The notes under the pieces: model-generated
The model's database searches: none
Seen by the model: the letters and a program-made list of their open reading frames with translations, nothing else
Told to the model about the DNA's origin: nothing
Assembly: GCA_016293645.1 (NCBI GenBank)
Contig: JAEDDW010000014.1
Location: 1 to 35,720, forward strand
Direction of reading: 5' to 3'
Length of the DNA: 35,720 nt
Origin: Treponema sp.
GTDB lineage: Bacteria > Spirochaetota > Spirochaetia > Treponematales > Treponemataceae
Made by a program: the position numbers and the translations under genes
In this document: positions 6,945-14,759 of the stretch, piece by piece
How positions within the stretch are numbered: position 1 is the first letter of the stretch
Layout: the number at the start of each line of letters is the position of its first letter

Positions 6945-7274
6945 ATGACGGTTTTCAGCAGTGATGACACTTGCGAATGGGACAGTGAAAAAAATCTCAT
7001 AAACATAAAAAAGCATCACTTAAGCTTTGAGACGGCATCCAAAGTTTTTCTTGACCCGCTGTTTCTTGAGATTGCCGATGAGGAACACTCAGAGACAGAG
7101 CAAAGGTATCAGGGCTTCGGAAACATAAACGGAATCGCCGTAGTCACGGTGTTTTATACGGAACGGTGTTCAGACGGAAAGGAACGGCACCGCTTGATTT
7201 CAGCAAGAGGACTTGATCCGCAGGAAAAGAAAGCGTATGACGAATTTATCAAATCTTACACAGGAACAAATTGA
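6945..7274 (+). CDS. brnT: BrnT family toxin
   Basis: 109 aa, predicted ribonuclease toxin of the type II BrnTA system with a RelE-like fold. Family marks are CEWDSEKNLINIKKHHLSFETA at the start, the VFLDPL segment, the EEHSE stretch, and the end RLISARGLDPQEKKAYDEF. BrnT family members cleave RNA and are neutralised by BrnA. The toxin gene comes first and its 3' end overlaps brnA by 38 nt, the family's normal order. The ATG lies 6 nt after the -10 box with no ribosome site. Confidence 0.9.
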   Translation: MTVFSSDDTCEWDSEKNLINIKKHHLSFETASKVFLDPLFLEIADEEHSETEQRYQGFGNINGIAVVTVFYTERCSDGKERHRLISARGLDPQEKKAYDEFIKSYTGTN

Positions 7275-7521
7275 CGAGCTGAAAAATCTCGGAAATGCCC
7301 CTGTTGACTATTCTGACATTCCAAAGACAACTGATTTCTCAAAAGCTAAATTCAAATATTACAAGATTGAGCCTATAAAACAGACAGTCACAATGAGGCT
7401 TGACGCGGATTTGGTTGCAGTTCTAAAGAGTTTCGGAAAAGGCTATCAGTCAAAGACAAATGAAATCCTTCGTTCCGTTGTGATGGAACACAAAATGCCT
7501 GTGCTGGATTTTACTGACTAA
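7237..7521 (+). CDS. brnA: BrnA family antitoxin
   Basis: 94 aa, partner of BrnT. The C-terminal part TVTMRLDADLVAVLKSFGKG followed by QSKTNEILRSVV is a ribbon-helix-helix DNA-binding region; the N-terminal half would bind the toxin. The start at 7237 is chosen over an earlier in-frame ATG at 7213 because CAGGAAAAG lies at Shine-Dalgarno distance and the product then begins like other BrnA proteins. It overlaps brnT, so translation is probably coupled. Confidence 0.87.
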   Translation: MTNLSNLTQEQIDELKNLGNAPVDYSDIPKTTDFSKAKFKYYKIEPIKQTVTMRLDADLVAVLKSFGKGYQSKTNEILRSVVMEHKMPVLDFTD

Positions 7522-7544
7522 AAAAATCCGCCGGGGAGGGCGGA
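7521..7544 (-). terminator. Hairpin at the end of brnA with minus-strand T run
   Basis: TCCGCC (7527-7532), six-base loop, GGCGGA (7539-7544). The A run at 7520-7526 gives a T run only on the minus strand, so it has terminator form against transcription coming from the right. It is not followed by T residues on the plus strand. Confidence 0.4.
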
Positions 7545-7631
7545 CTTGCAAAGGAATCTATATTAACTGTAAACGGGGCAATTTTCATCAAGTAATTTTT
7601 GCAAAAGTGGATTATTAGCCTTTGCCTTTAC

Positions 7632-7648
7632 CGTCTTTCATAAATATG
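7632..7648 (+). repeat. 17-bp direct repeat, right copy
   Basis: Identical to 6579-6595. It lies 22 bp before the lipoprotein ATG and partly covers the -35 region of that gene. Confidence 0.7.
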
Positions 7649-7670
7649 CAATGTATTGTATACTATATAT

Positions 7671-8336
7671 ATGTTTAAGAAAGTTCCGTTGCTGTTTTTA
7701 TTTTTTACGATTCTCTTTGCATCCTGTTCATCTCATGTCGTATCAGACGGAAATGAAAATTCCACATTGAAATTTACGGCAGCGGCTCTTGATGATTCCA
7801 CGGAATGGACTGGGGCAATCGAAGAAGTCACAGACAGGAGTGAACTTTCCCATTACAAGGGTCTTTCAAAGAACGTTGGCATAAGTCCTGAACTTGTGGC
7901 TCTTTCCGTAACTGCGGATGTAATTAGACCTCTTTATCCAAAAATAATTGAAGGATTCAGCCTTGATGTTTCCATGATTGATTCAGGCTGTCTTGAATGC
8001 ATTGAAAATTTCTGTTCTTCCCTGGAGGAAGGTGGAAAAGGAGAGTCCTATTTCAATGAAGGCTCGATATATTCACTTGTAATGTTTTTCTATGATTACG
8101 AACGTCTTCATGGGGATGAAAAAATTGTCTGGCATGCTGTCGGTGAACCTTTTTGCGGAGAAAACCTGGTTCAGTGTCCAGTCAGATTATTTTTCCAGGA
8201 CGAGGGTGATAACGGCAGAAGATCTTACAGCCGGAATTACTGTGATATAATGATATGTGCACGTAAATTTGATTCAGGATACAGACTCATCTCTGTTGAA
8301 ATGCTGCAGCCTCTTGATTCTGCGGTTTCGGAATAG
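7671..8336 (+). CDS. Hypothetical lipoprotein
   Basis: 221 aa. MFKKVPLLFLFFTILFASCSS is a lipoprotein signal peptide with lipobox FASC, so the mature protein should be lipidated at the cysteine and face the periplasm. The remainder is soluble and acidic and is not recognised as a known family. The start is ATG 7671 rather than the in-frame 7656, because TATACT (7659-7664) sits 6 nt before it and the signal peptide then starts cleanly; no Shine-Dalgarno is present, so the mRNA is probably leaderless. The next gene begins 20 bp downstream, suggesting an operon. Confidence 0.75.
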   Translation: MFKKVPLLFLFFTILFASCSSHVVSDGNENSTLKFTAAALDDSTEWTGAIEEVTDRSELSHYKGLSKNVGISPELVALSVTADVIRPLYPKIIEGFSLDVSMIDSGCLECIENFCSSLEEGGKGESYFNEGSIYSLVMFFYDYERLHGDEKIVWHAVGEPFCGENLVQCPVRLFFQDEGDNGRRSYSRNYCDIMICARKFDSGYRLISVEMLQPLDSAVSE

Positions 8337-8356
8337 TTGTTGGGAGGAAAATCGCT

Positions 8357-9337
8357 ATGCAGGAAGAAAAGGAACTGACAAGAATTGAAAGGGAACTAGT
8401 CCTCCAGTATCTGAGGGATGACAACGTGCCTCTGACAGTGACTCTCGAAGAAAAGCCGGAACAGTCAGATGCTTCCCTGGTCGATTCCAGGACTGATGTA
8501 CCTGAAAAAGAGCGCAGGGTTCCGGCAAGTGCCATTTTTCCTGTCGCCATTCCTTCGGAACAGATCGATGTCCTCAAGCAGGGAATCATTCTGTTAAAAA
8601 ATCCGGCACGTACCGTTCAGCCGTTTCTTGGTAAACAGGTAAGGGTTCAGTTTTATTTCAATCATCTTGGACTTTATTTCATTACGGAAATGAAGGACTG
8701 CTCCCAGGGGCTGGCTATTGTAGTTCCTTCTTCAATAAAGCGTATTCCTGATCCTGTCATAAAAAAAGAATACAACCTGACTGGAACTGTTTCTTTCAAG
8801 ACGGAAAATTCAACCGTGAATCTCGATTGCATTCCTCTTGGAGGATATGAACTTTTTTCTGCTCCAAAATGGTCTGATGTCATGGAACAGAACCAGAGGG
8901 AAGCAAAGTCGCTTCTTGAAAAATTCGTATCGGAGATAAAGTCGGGTGAGGCGGCTCCTATTGGCAATGGCCTCCAGCTTCTTTCCATTGTAAGATATCT
9001 TACTGAAAATGTTGTGCGGGTTGCTGAATCTGTTCAAGGCAGGGCAATGCCGTTCAATATGATTTTCGTTGATGACAAGCGTGTGGTTCTCGCAGGTGGT
9101 GAAGGAACTGAAAATCTTGCTGAGGGCACTGAATATAAACTTGAGCTCATGTTTGTTCTTGCGGACAATAAGCTTCTGAAGCGCAAGGTGACAGTGGATT
9201 GTTCCGTAGAAAACATCTACAGAAATGAAAACCATGCTGAACTTAAATGCATCTCGTTGAAGTACAACAACTTGAAGAAAGAAGATTACAGATTCCTCTA
9301 TGAGCGTATCACCGGAGAAAAGTACGGTGCAGATTGA
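8357..9337 (+). CDS. Hypothetical protein, possibly PilZ-like
   Basis: 326 aa, soluble, no signal peptide. An N-terminal helical segment (LTRIERELVLQYLRDDNVPL) precedes two beta-rich regions separated by a helical linker at about residues 175-225. The beta-strand pattern and the ending (LKKEDYRFLYERITGEKY) recall spirochaete proteins with PilZ-like domains, but I do not see the canonical RxxxR and DxSxxG c-di-GMP motifs, so binding cannot be assumed. GGGAGG precedes the ATG. It follows the lipoprotein gene by 20 bp and ends just before a MITE-like repeat. Confidence 0.6.
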   Translation: MQEEKELTRIERELVLQYLRDDNVPLTVTLEEKPEQSDASLVDSRTDVPEKERRVPASAIFPVAIPSEQIDVLKQGIILLKNPARTVQPFLGKQVRVQFYFNHLGLYFITEMKDCSQGLAIVVPSSIKRIPDPVIKKEYNLTGTVSFKTENSTVNLDCIPLGGYELFSAPKWSDVMEQNQREAKSLLEKFVSEIKSGEAAPIGNGLQLLSIVRYLTENVVRVAESVQGRAMPFNMIFVDDKRVVLAGGEGTENLAEGTEYKLELMFVLADNKLLKRKVTVDCSVENIYRNENHAELKCISLKYNNLKKEDYRFLYERITGEKYGAD

Positions 9338-9358
9338 TTCGGACCCATGGGGTACGTA

Positions 9359-9505
9359 GAGGCTGTCCAATAAGTATTCATGCCAGGGTCATTGCATATG
9401 GCGGCGGAGCTTCCATAAAGCCGCAATGTCGAAATGCCCGATACCACTATATGTGGTGGTTTCGACTAAGCTCAACCACCCTGAAATTACTTTGGGGACA
9501 GCCCC
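9359..9505. mobile_element. MITE-like element with imperfect terminal inverted repeats
   Basis: About 147 bp with no coding potential. The left end GAGGCTGTCCAATAAGTA (9359-9376) and the reverse complement of the right end (9488-9505) GGGGCTGTCCCCAAAGTA match at 13 of 18 positions. The interior holds further inverted repeats: CATTGC/GCAATG, ACCAC/GTGGT, and GGTGGTT/AACCACC around a TTCGACTAAGCTC core. It lies between the ends of two convergent genes. No clear target-site duplication is visible. Confidence 0.6.
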
Positions 9506-9513
9506 TTCATTCA

Positions 9514-10569
9514 TTATTTCTTTTTGCTGCTTCCAATGAGGGCTGCAACTGGTTTTAGAGGTTCGATGTTTTCACATACGATCTTGATGATTACAAGGAT
9601 TGGTACCGAGAGGATCATGCCTGCAAATCCCCACACGAAACCCCACAGCGTAAGGCTTACGAGAATGAGGAATGGAGAAATTCCAAGGTCGTTTCCTTCC
9701 CATTTAGGCTCAAGTATGCTTCCTAAAGTGAAATTCACTGCCAGAATCGAGAGTCCTACGATGACGATTTTATAAGCTTCCGGATAGAACTGAATCACAG
9801 AAAACGTAGTTGTAAGAACAAATGAGATTGCCGATCCAAAGTTTGGAATGAAGTTGAGTACGAAGGCAAGAAATCCCCAGATGATTGGAAAATCAAGACC
9901 GACAGAAAGGCAGACAAGTGCGACTATGATTCCTGTTGCAAGAGATATGTAGAATTTTATTGAGATGAAGCGGGTTACATCAGAAATCGTTTTGACCGTG
10001 ATGTACATGATCTTTCTGTTCAGTTTTTCTTCTGGAAAAGCGGTTTTGATTTTTGTTTTCATCTCCCTCATTTCCATCATGAAGAAAAGAATCAGCAATG
10101 AGATAAGAAAAATGACCTTTGCTCCTGAAAGAAGAAAGTTGCTTAAACTGATGGCGGAATTCTGCACGAAGGTACGGACGCCCAATGAACCCCAGAGATT
10201 CGCAAAAAGGGAAGAATCTTCGTCAAAGGGGAGATTGAAGGTTTCCGCGATCATCGAATAGACTGTCGTGAATCTTGCCTCATATCTAGGGTAGGCGGAA
10301 ACAATGGACTTGCAGCTGGAGATGAGAATGTTTGCGATTATTGAAAAAAGAAACAGAGTGAGTCCAAGCATGATTACAACTGCCAGAATCCATGGAATCT
10401 TAATCTGGGACAGTTTTTTTACAAATGGATAGAATATGAAGGAAAACAGTATGGAAATAGTAAGCGGCAAAAAGAAACTTGCCGTAACTTTCAATACAGC
10501 AAGTGCCACGATGAACGCGATGAAACTGAGAAGATAGAAGATTCCTTTTGAGTATTTGTTCTCGTTCAT
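9514..10569 (-). CDS. AI-2E family transporter
   Basis: 351-aa polytopic inner-membrane protein with the long hydrophobic profile of the AI-2E (PerM/YdiK/TqsA) family. An N-terminal pair of membrane segments starts at residue 10 and a helical soluble region lies near 100-140. The C-terminal part includes FLAFVLNFIPNFGSAIS, the family's conserved PxxG region, then GSILEPKWEG and LWGFVWGFAGMILSVP. Family members export small molecules or ions; the substrate here is unknown. The start at 10569 is chosen because GGAGG lies 8 nt upstream; the frame extends to 10614 but that part overlaps a terminator-like hairpin. Confidence 0.88.
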   Translation of the reverse strand: MNENKYSKGIFYLLSFIAFIVALAVLKVTASFFLPLTISILFSFIFYPFVKKLSQIKIPWILAVVIMLGLTLFLFSIIANILISSCKSIVSAYPRYEARFTTVYSMIAETFNLPFDEDSSLFANLWGSLGVRTFVQNSAISLSNFLLSGAKVIFLISLLILFFMMEMREMKTKIKTAFPEEKLNRKIMYITVKTISDVTRFISIKFYISLATGIIVALVCLSVGLDFPIIWGFLAFVLNFIPNFGSAISFVLTTTFSVIQFYPEAYKIVIVGLSILAVNFTLGSILEPKWEGNDLGISPFLILVSLTLWGFVWGFAGMILSVPILVIIKIVCENIEPLKPVAALIGSSKKK

Positions 10570-10581
10570 AGGGCTTCCTCC

Positions 10582-10612
10582 AAAAAAATGAGCGCGGATC
10601 TGCTCCGCACTC
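10582..10612 (-). terminator. Intrinsic terminator after serS, abutting the permease ribosome site
   Basis: On the minus strand GAGTGCGGA / TCCGCGCTC form a 9-bp stem with one G-T pair (10590-10612) followed by a run of seven T. The T run runs directly into GGAGG, the Shine-Dalgarno of the permease gene. It terminates serS and may attenuate the permease. Confidence 0.75.
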
Positions 10613-10620
10613 AAACTGAT

Positions 10621-11955
10621 TTATTTCTTTGAAATGATTACAGGCGATTCTACCTTTGCCTTTGGTCCGATTTTGTCAAATCCGCAGAATGGAACAAGGA
10701 CTTCCGGAATTGTAACCGAACCGTCTTCGTTCTGGTAGTTTTCAATGAGAGCAAGCATTGCGCGTCCTACTGCGATGGCTGTACCGTTGAGCATGTGGAC
10801 GTACTTGTTCTTTCCATCATCATCGCGATACTTGACGTTGAGGCGGCGTGCCTGGAAGTCCGTACAGTTGGATGTTGAAGTTACTTCGCCGTAGTCTCCA
10901 TCTGGATGTGCTTCGTCTGCACGTCCAGGCATCCATGCTTCAAGATCCCACTTACGGTATGCAGGAGCACCAAGGTCACCAGTACATGTATCAACTACAT
11001 GGAATGGAATCCCAAGGCCTGTGAAAATTTCCTCTTCAATCTGACGCAGCTTTTCGTGGAGTTCGTCAGACTGTTCTGGAGTAGAGTAAACAAACATTTC
11101 AACCTTGTCAAACTGATGAACGCGGTAAAGTCCCTTTGAGAACTGACCTGCAGCACCTGCTTCGCGGCGGAAACAGTGTGAAAGACCACAGTACATCAAT
11201 GGAAGCTTAGACTTGTCAAGGATTTCTCCTGAGTGGTATCCACCGAGAGTGATTTCTGCTGTAGCAACGAGACATGTTCCTTCTTCTTCGATTGCATAAA
11301 CGTTTGATTCGTTTCCGCGTGGGTTGAATCCGATTCCCTTGAGGACTTCTTCCTTTGCAACATCCGGTGTGATGAAGGTTGTGAATCCGTGCTTGCGGAG
11401 GATGTTCATTGCGTACATGATCAAAGCCTGTTCAAGGAAAACTGCTTCATTCTTGAGATAGTAGAACTTTGGTCCTGAAACCTTTGTTGCGCGTTCAAAA
11501 TCGATGAGGTCAAGGGCTTCCATGATCTCAACATGGCTCCTTGCCTTGAAATCAAATTTGCGGATTGTTCCCACTTTCTTTACTTCAAGGTTTTCTGTAT
11601 CAAGCTTTCCGATAGGTGTTTCCGGGTGTGCCATGTTAGGAATCTGGCGTCCTGCTTCGTCAAGGGCAGCTTCAACTTCATTGAGCTTGGCTTCTACTTC
11701 TGAAATCTGTTCTTTAAGTGCCTTTCCTTCATCGATATATTTCTGGCGTGTTTCCGGATCAAGTTTCTGTTTCATTGAAGCTGCGTTTGCGTTGCGCTTC
11801 TGCTGAAGATCCTGGAGTGATGTCGTAAGGGCTGTACGTTCGTCAAAGAGCTTTACGACAAGGTCAGCGTCTGCCTTTGCAGGATCCATGTTGCGGTCGA
11901 TGATGTTCTTTTTTACTGCTTCAAGGTTTTCTTTAATAAATCTGTAGTCTAACAT
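10621..11955 (-). CDS. serS: Seryl-tRNA synthetase
   Basis: Class II synthetase of 444 aa that charges tRNA-Ser with serine in the cytoplasm. The N-terminal coiled-coil arm (about 30-100, rich in Lys, Glu and Leu) contacts the long variable arm of tRNA-Ser. The catalytic core has TAEITLGGYHSGEIL, the motif 2 region FRREAGAAG, and motif 3 in NGTAIAVGRAMLALIENYQ. GAGG precedes the ATG. A sigma-70 promoter lies in the 66-bp gap upstream and a terminator follows, so it may be a single-gene unit. Confidence 0.97.
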   Translation of the reverse strand: MLDYRFIKENLEAVKKNIIDRNMDPAKADADLVVKLFDERTALTTSLQDLQQKRNANAASMKQKLDPETRQKYIDEGKALKEQISEVEAKLNEVEAALDEAGRQIPNMAHPETPIGKLDTENLEVKKVGTIRKFDFKARSHVEIMEALDLIDFERATKVSGPKFYYLKNEAVFLEQALIMYAMNILRKHGFTTFITPDVAKEEVLKGIGFNPRGNESNVYAIEEEGTCLVATAEITLGGYHSGEILDKSKLPLMYCGLSHCFRREAGAAGQFSKGLYRVHQFDKVEMFVYSTPEQSDELHEKLRQIEEEIFTGLGIPFHVVDTCTGDLGAPAYRKWDLEAWMPGRADEAHPDGDYGEVTSTSNCTDFQARRLNVKYRDDDGKNKYVHMLNGTAIAVGRAMLALIENYQNEDGSVTIPEVLVPFCGFDKIGPKAKVESPVIISKK

Positions 11956-11974
11956 AATAAATCCTCGTTACTAG

Positions 11975-12003
11975 AATATAATGAAATTATAATTTATGTG
12001 CAA
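11975..12003 (-). promoter_or_regulatory. Promoter of serS
   Basis: On the minus strand -35 TTGCAC (11998-12003), 17-bp spacer, -10 TATATT (11975-11980), 20 bp before the ATG. Confidence 0.55.
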
Positions 12004-12021
12004 TTGCGGTATTTTACTGAA

Positions 12022-12708
12022 TTACTTTATTTCGTAAGTTATTTCAACAGAAACAGAAACATTTGTCGAACCAGAAGAAATTGGAGTTGCCATTGCTTTT
12101 GCATCAAGGCGTACATAGTTGCTGCGTTCAATATAACCACCCTGGCTTTCCTGCATGTTGACTATGTGCCCCAATGTAAGTCCACTGGTAGTCACAAGAG
12201 TGTTGGCCTTCTGTTCAGCATCTCGTATTGCAAGAATCCTGGCCTGTTTTTCTGCCTCCGATGTGTTTCCTGCCGAGTAGCTGAGGGAATTCATCTGGTT
12301 TGCGCCGGCTTTGATGGCGCTGTCAATTATCCTGCCGGTGTCGATCACGTTTCTTACATTCACGTGGATCCTGTTTGAGACCACATATGTCATGACATTC
12401 TTTTTTGAAGTGCCATAATCATGGGATTCCTGCCAGATGGAATAGTCTGTTGTATGCATTGAATCTGAGCCGACTCCTGATTCCGTCAGGGCTCTCATGA
12501 CAGCATTCATCCGCTCTGCGTTTTCCTCGGATGCCTTTACCACATCTTCGTTTCTGGAAACGACGGAAAGAACAAGGTCTGCTTCCTTGTTTTCAACCTG
12601 AACTGTGCCTGTTCCGCTTACTGTAATGGTGCGGATCTTTTTTTCTGTTTTAATCATGCAGGATGTCAGTGAAAAAACTGCAGCTGCGATAAAAATCAAC
12701 TTTTTCAT
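12022..12708 (-). CDS. SIMPL-domain (DUF541/YggE-like) lipoprotein
   Basis: 228 aa. MKKLIFIAAAVFSLTSC is a lipoprotein signal peptide with lipobox LTSC at 14-17. The rest is a SIMPL domain: TVSGTGTVQVENKEADLVLSV opening, the RNEDVVKASEENAERMNAVM helix, DYSIWQE and the ending SVSVEITYEIK. SIMPL proteins such as YggE are periplasmic or secreted; their biochemistry is poorly defined. The ATG follows the upstream lipoprotein stop by 15 bp, so it is probably the last gene of the smc operon. Confidence 0.85.
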   Translation of the reverse strand: MKKLIFIAAAVFSLTSCMIKTEKKIRTITVSGTGTVQVENKEADLVLSVVSRNEDVVKASEENAERMNAVMRALTESGVGSDSMHTTDYSIWQESHDYGTSKKNVMTYVVSNRIHVNVRNVIDTGRIIDSAIKAGANQMNSLSYSAGNTSEAEKQARILAIRDAEQKANTLVTTSGLTLGHIVNMQESQGGYIERSNYVRLDAKAMATPISSGSTNVSVSVEITYEIK

Positions 12709-12723
12709 TTCTTCTGCCTTTCT

Positions 12724-14376
12724 TTATCTGATATTGAAATAGAATTTCCTGAGGTATGTGATGCGCTCGTTTGCTTTTGCCCAGTTTATGCTCTGAGGGT
12801 AACGGCGTACGATGGTCTCGTATGTGTCCAGTGCGCTCTTGATGTTCCTTACGCTGGAATTGCTTTCAAAAACCTGACCCTGGATCCAAAGACCTTCATC
12901 GATTTTTGTGGTTGCCTTTGTAAAAAAGTTTTCAAGGTAAGCAAGAGTTTCTTCATATTTTTTGTTTTTGAAACTTTCCTTTGCCTTGTCGAGAATTTCA
13001 TCAGCACCCATGTTCTCCGTATTTTCAATGGAAGTTCCGGTCACATTGTTCTCTGACTGCTTTTCAGCATCATGGGATTGGGAATTCTCAGACTTTGGAT
13101 ATGTTCTTGGTTTTTCGCCGGAAGAAGTCGTTTTCTCCGATTTTGTGTTCTGAATGAGAGTCTTTGCTCCGTCATTGTCTGCCGGTGTTTCCTTTCTTGC
13201 GCTGTCATCGCTTTTCTTCCGGGATGTAACTTTTGAAGACGATGCAGGAGCCGATCTTGATGAGCCGGAAGTTTTTGAAACCGCAGGCATTTTTTCACCG
13301 CTTCCAGAAGCAACAGGTGTGATGACGGTTTTTACCATGGTGTCGTCTTCATCTTCCTCAGATCTTGCTGCATTTTCCTTTGCGGCTTTGGTTCTGTTTT
13401 CAGGTTTAGGCGGAACTACCTCAGCGTATGAAGGGGCAACTGCATGTTCTGTAGTCTTGTTCATGCCCTTTATGTCAACCTGAAGATAGTCGTCGATGAA
13501 TTTTCCGGTAAGGCTGTCGTTCTTGTAAAAATGGAGAATTGTGCTTCCTTCTTCCCTTGACCGCAGACTGAACACAGTATTCTTTTCGCCGATCTTTCTG
13601 CCAAAGTAGCGCATGGAATTTTTCCCGTCTTCTTCACCAAGATAGATCCATCCTGTTCCAGGGTAGACTATGTCAAGGTACTGACTGTTTTTCATTTCAA
13701 CAGATCTTGAAGGAACGACAACAATTTTTGATTCCTCGTTCTGTTTTTTTTCTTCTTCAGCCGGAACATTTTCTTCTGATGTAAGGTCACCGGATGCAAC
13801 AACTTCCTCAACCGGCATTACCTCTGGCGCAAGGTTAGTTTCCTTTTCCGGTGCAGTAAGAACAGGTTCCTTTGCAGCAACCGGTTCCTTAGGCGGCAGT
13901 GGAGCAGGTGACGGTTCTGGAATCGCAGCGACGGCAACTTCTGGTTCTTCCGCTTTTGCAGTCTCCTGAATTTCCGCTTTAACTTCTTCCTTTGGTTCTT
14001 CCACTACCTGAACCACCTGTGGCTCTTCTATAGGTATGTCGATTTCTTCCTCTTCAGGATCTGTCTTTGCTGCTTCAAGATAGGCAGGTTCGGGATCGCT
14101 TTCGTAGTATCCCTGGATGTCTTCTATGGGCTCGTATACTGGACTTTCAGCAACTGCTGCCTGAGTGGTGTCTTCTTCTGTTTCTTCCGGATCGTCATTG
14201 CCATCAGACAGTTCCGGCTGTGATTCTTCCTGATTCTGATCCTCTGTGCCAGTGTTGTCTTCCGTTTGAATTTCAGTCTGTTCTTCCGGCTGATTCTGTA
14301 CCGGTGCCGGAGTGGAAGCACATGAGAACAATATGAATGAAAGAGAAAGCAGAATCGCTGTTTTTACGATTTTCAT
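12724..14376 (-). CDS. Large lipoprotein with Glu/Pro-rich linker and C-terminal TPR-like region
   Basis: 550 aa. The N-terminal MKIVKTAILLSLSFILFSCAS is a lipoprotein signal with lipobox FSC. Residues 25-210 are low-complexity, rich in Glu, Pro, Ala and Val, likely a disordered tether. A beta-rich domain follows at about 220-300 (LDIVYPGTGWIYLGEEDGKN). A second low-complexity Ser/Lys stretch leads to a C-terminal TPR-like repeat region from about 460 (DEILDKAKESFKNKKYEETLAYLENFF). The architecture suggests a periplasmic scaffold that spans the cell wall. Its start overlaps the preceding gene's stop by 4 nt, so they are translationally coupled. Confidence 0.75.
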   Translation of the reverse strand: MKIVKTAILLSLSFILFSCASTPAPVQNQPEEQTEIQTEDNTGTEDQNQEESQPELSDGNDDPEETEEDTTQAAVAESPVYEPIEDIQGYYESDPEPAYLEAAKTDPEEEEIDIPIEEPQVVQVVEEPKEEVKAEIQETAKAEEPEVAVAAIPEPSPAPLPPKEPVAAKEPVLTAPEKETNLAPEVMPVEEVVASGDLTSEENVPAEEEKKQNEESKIVVVPSRSVEMKNSQYLDIVYPGTGWIYLGEEDGKNSMRYFGRKIGEKNTVFSLRSREEGSTILHFYKNDSLTGKFIDDYLQVDIKGMNKTTEHAVAPSYAEVVPPKPENRTKAAKENAARSEEDEDDTMVKTVITPVASGSGEKMPAVSKTSGSSRSAPASSSKVTSRKKSDDSARKETPADNDGAKTLIQNTKSEKTTSSGEKPRTYPKSENSQSHDAEKQSENNVTGTSIENTENMGADEILDKAKESFKNKKYEETLAYLENFFTKATTKIDEGLWIQGQVFESNSSVRNIKSALDTYETIVRRYPQSINWAKANERITYLRKFYFNIR

Positions 14377-14750
14377 GGAGCTGCTCCTAAAATTTCTTCA
14401 GTGACTTTGTTGTTTGCTTTTCCAAGTTCCTCAACGGTTTCATTTGTAGGAACTGTAAACCATCTGTCGAATTCTTCATCAGTCCATTGTGAAGACTGTT
14501 CACGTGTGAAATAGTATTCTTCCGTCAGGTTTTCTTTTTTTGGCTTGAAGAAATCCTCGACGGCTGAAAAAGGAATCGCCTCCGGCAAAACAACCTTGTT
14601 CTTTGCCTTTTTTGGAGGCTGGGAAAACATACCCATCACAAAGGCGATGGCCGCAAAGGAAAGAAGTATGGCACAGACCGCTACCGTAAGCTTTGTGTTT
14701 TCCTGAAGAAAATTCTGTACTTTGTCTTTTATCCTTTCCAGTGCTTCCAT
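14373..14750 (-). CDS. Small single-pass membrane protein
   Basis: 125 aa of unrecognised family. A positively charged N-terminus is followed by one membrane helix at about 22-42 (LTVAVCAILLSFAAIAFVMG), then a soluble C-terminal domain of about 80 residues with EEYYFTREQSSQWTDEEFDRW. Without a cleavable signal it should be anchored by its N-terminus with the C-terminal part outside. It sits 9 bp after smc and overlaps the following lipoprotein by 4 nt, so the three are one operon and the last two probably work together at the envelope. Confidence 0.7.
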   Translation of the reverse strand: MEALERIKDKVQNFLQENTKLTVAVCAILLSFAAIAFVMGMFSQPPKKAKNKVVLPEAIPFSAVEDFFKPKKENLTEEYYFTREQSSQWTDEEFDRWFTVPTNETVEELGKANNKVTEEILGAAP

Positions 14751-14759
14751 AAATGCCTG

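Noticed and set aside
8287..8589. Minus-strand 100-codon open frame across the lipoprotein/PilZ-like junction
   Set aside because: Shadow frame; it spans two plus-strand genes and has no start signals.
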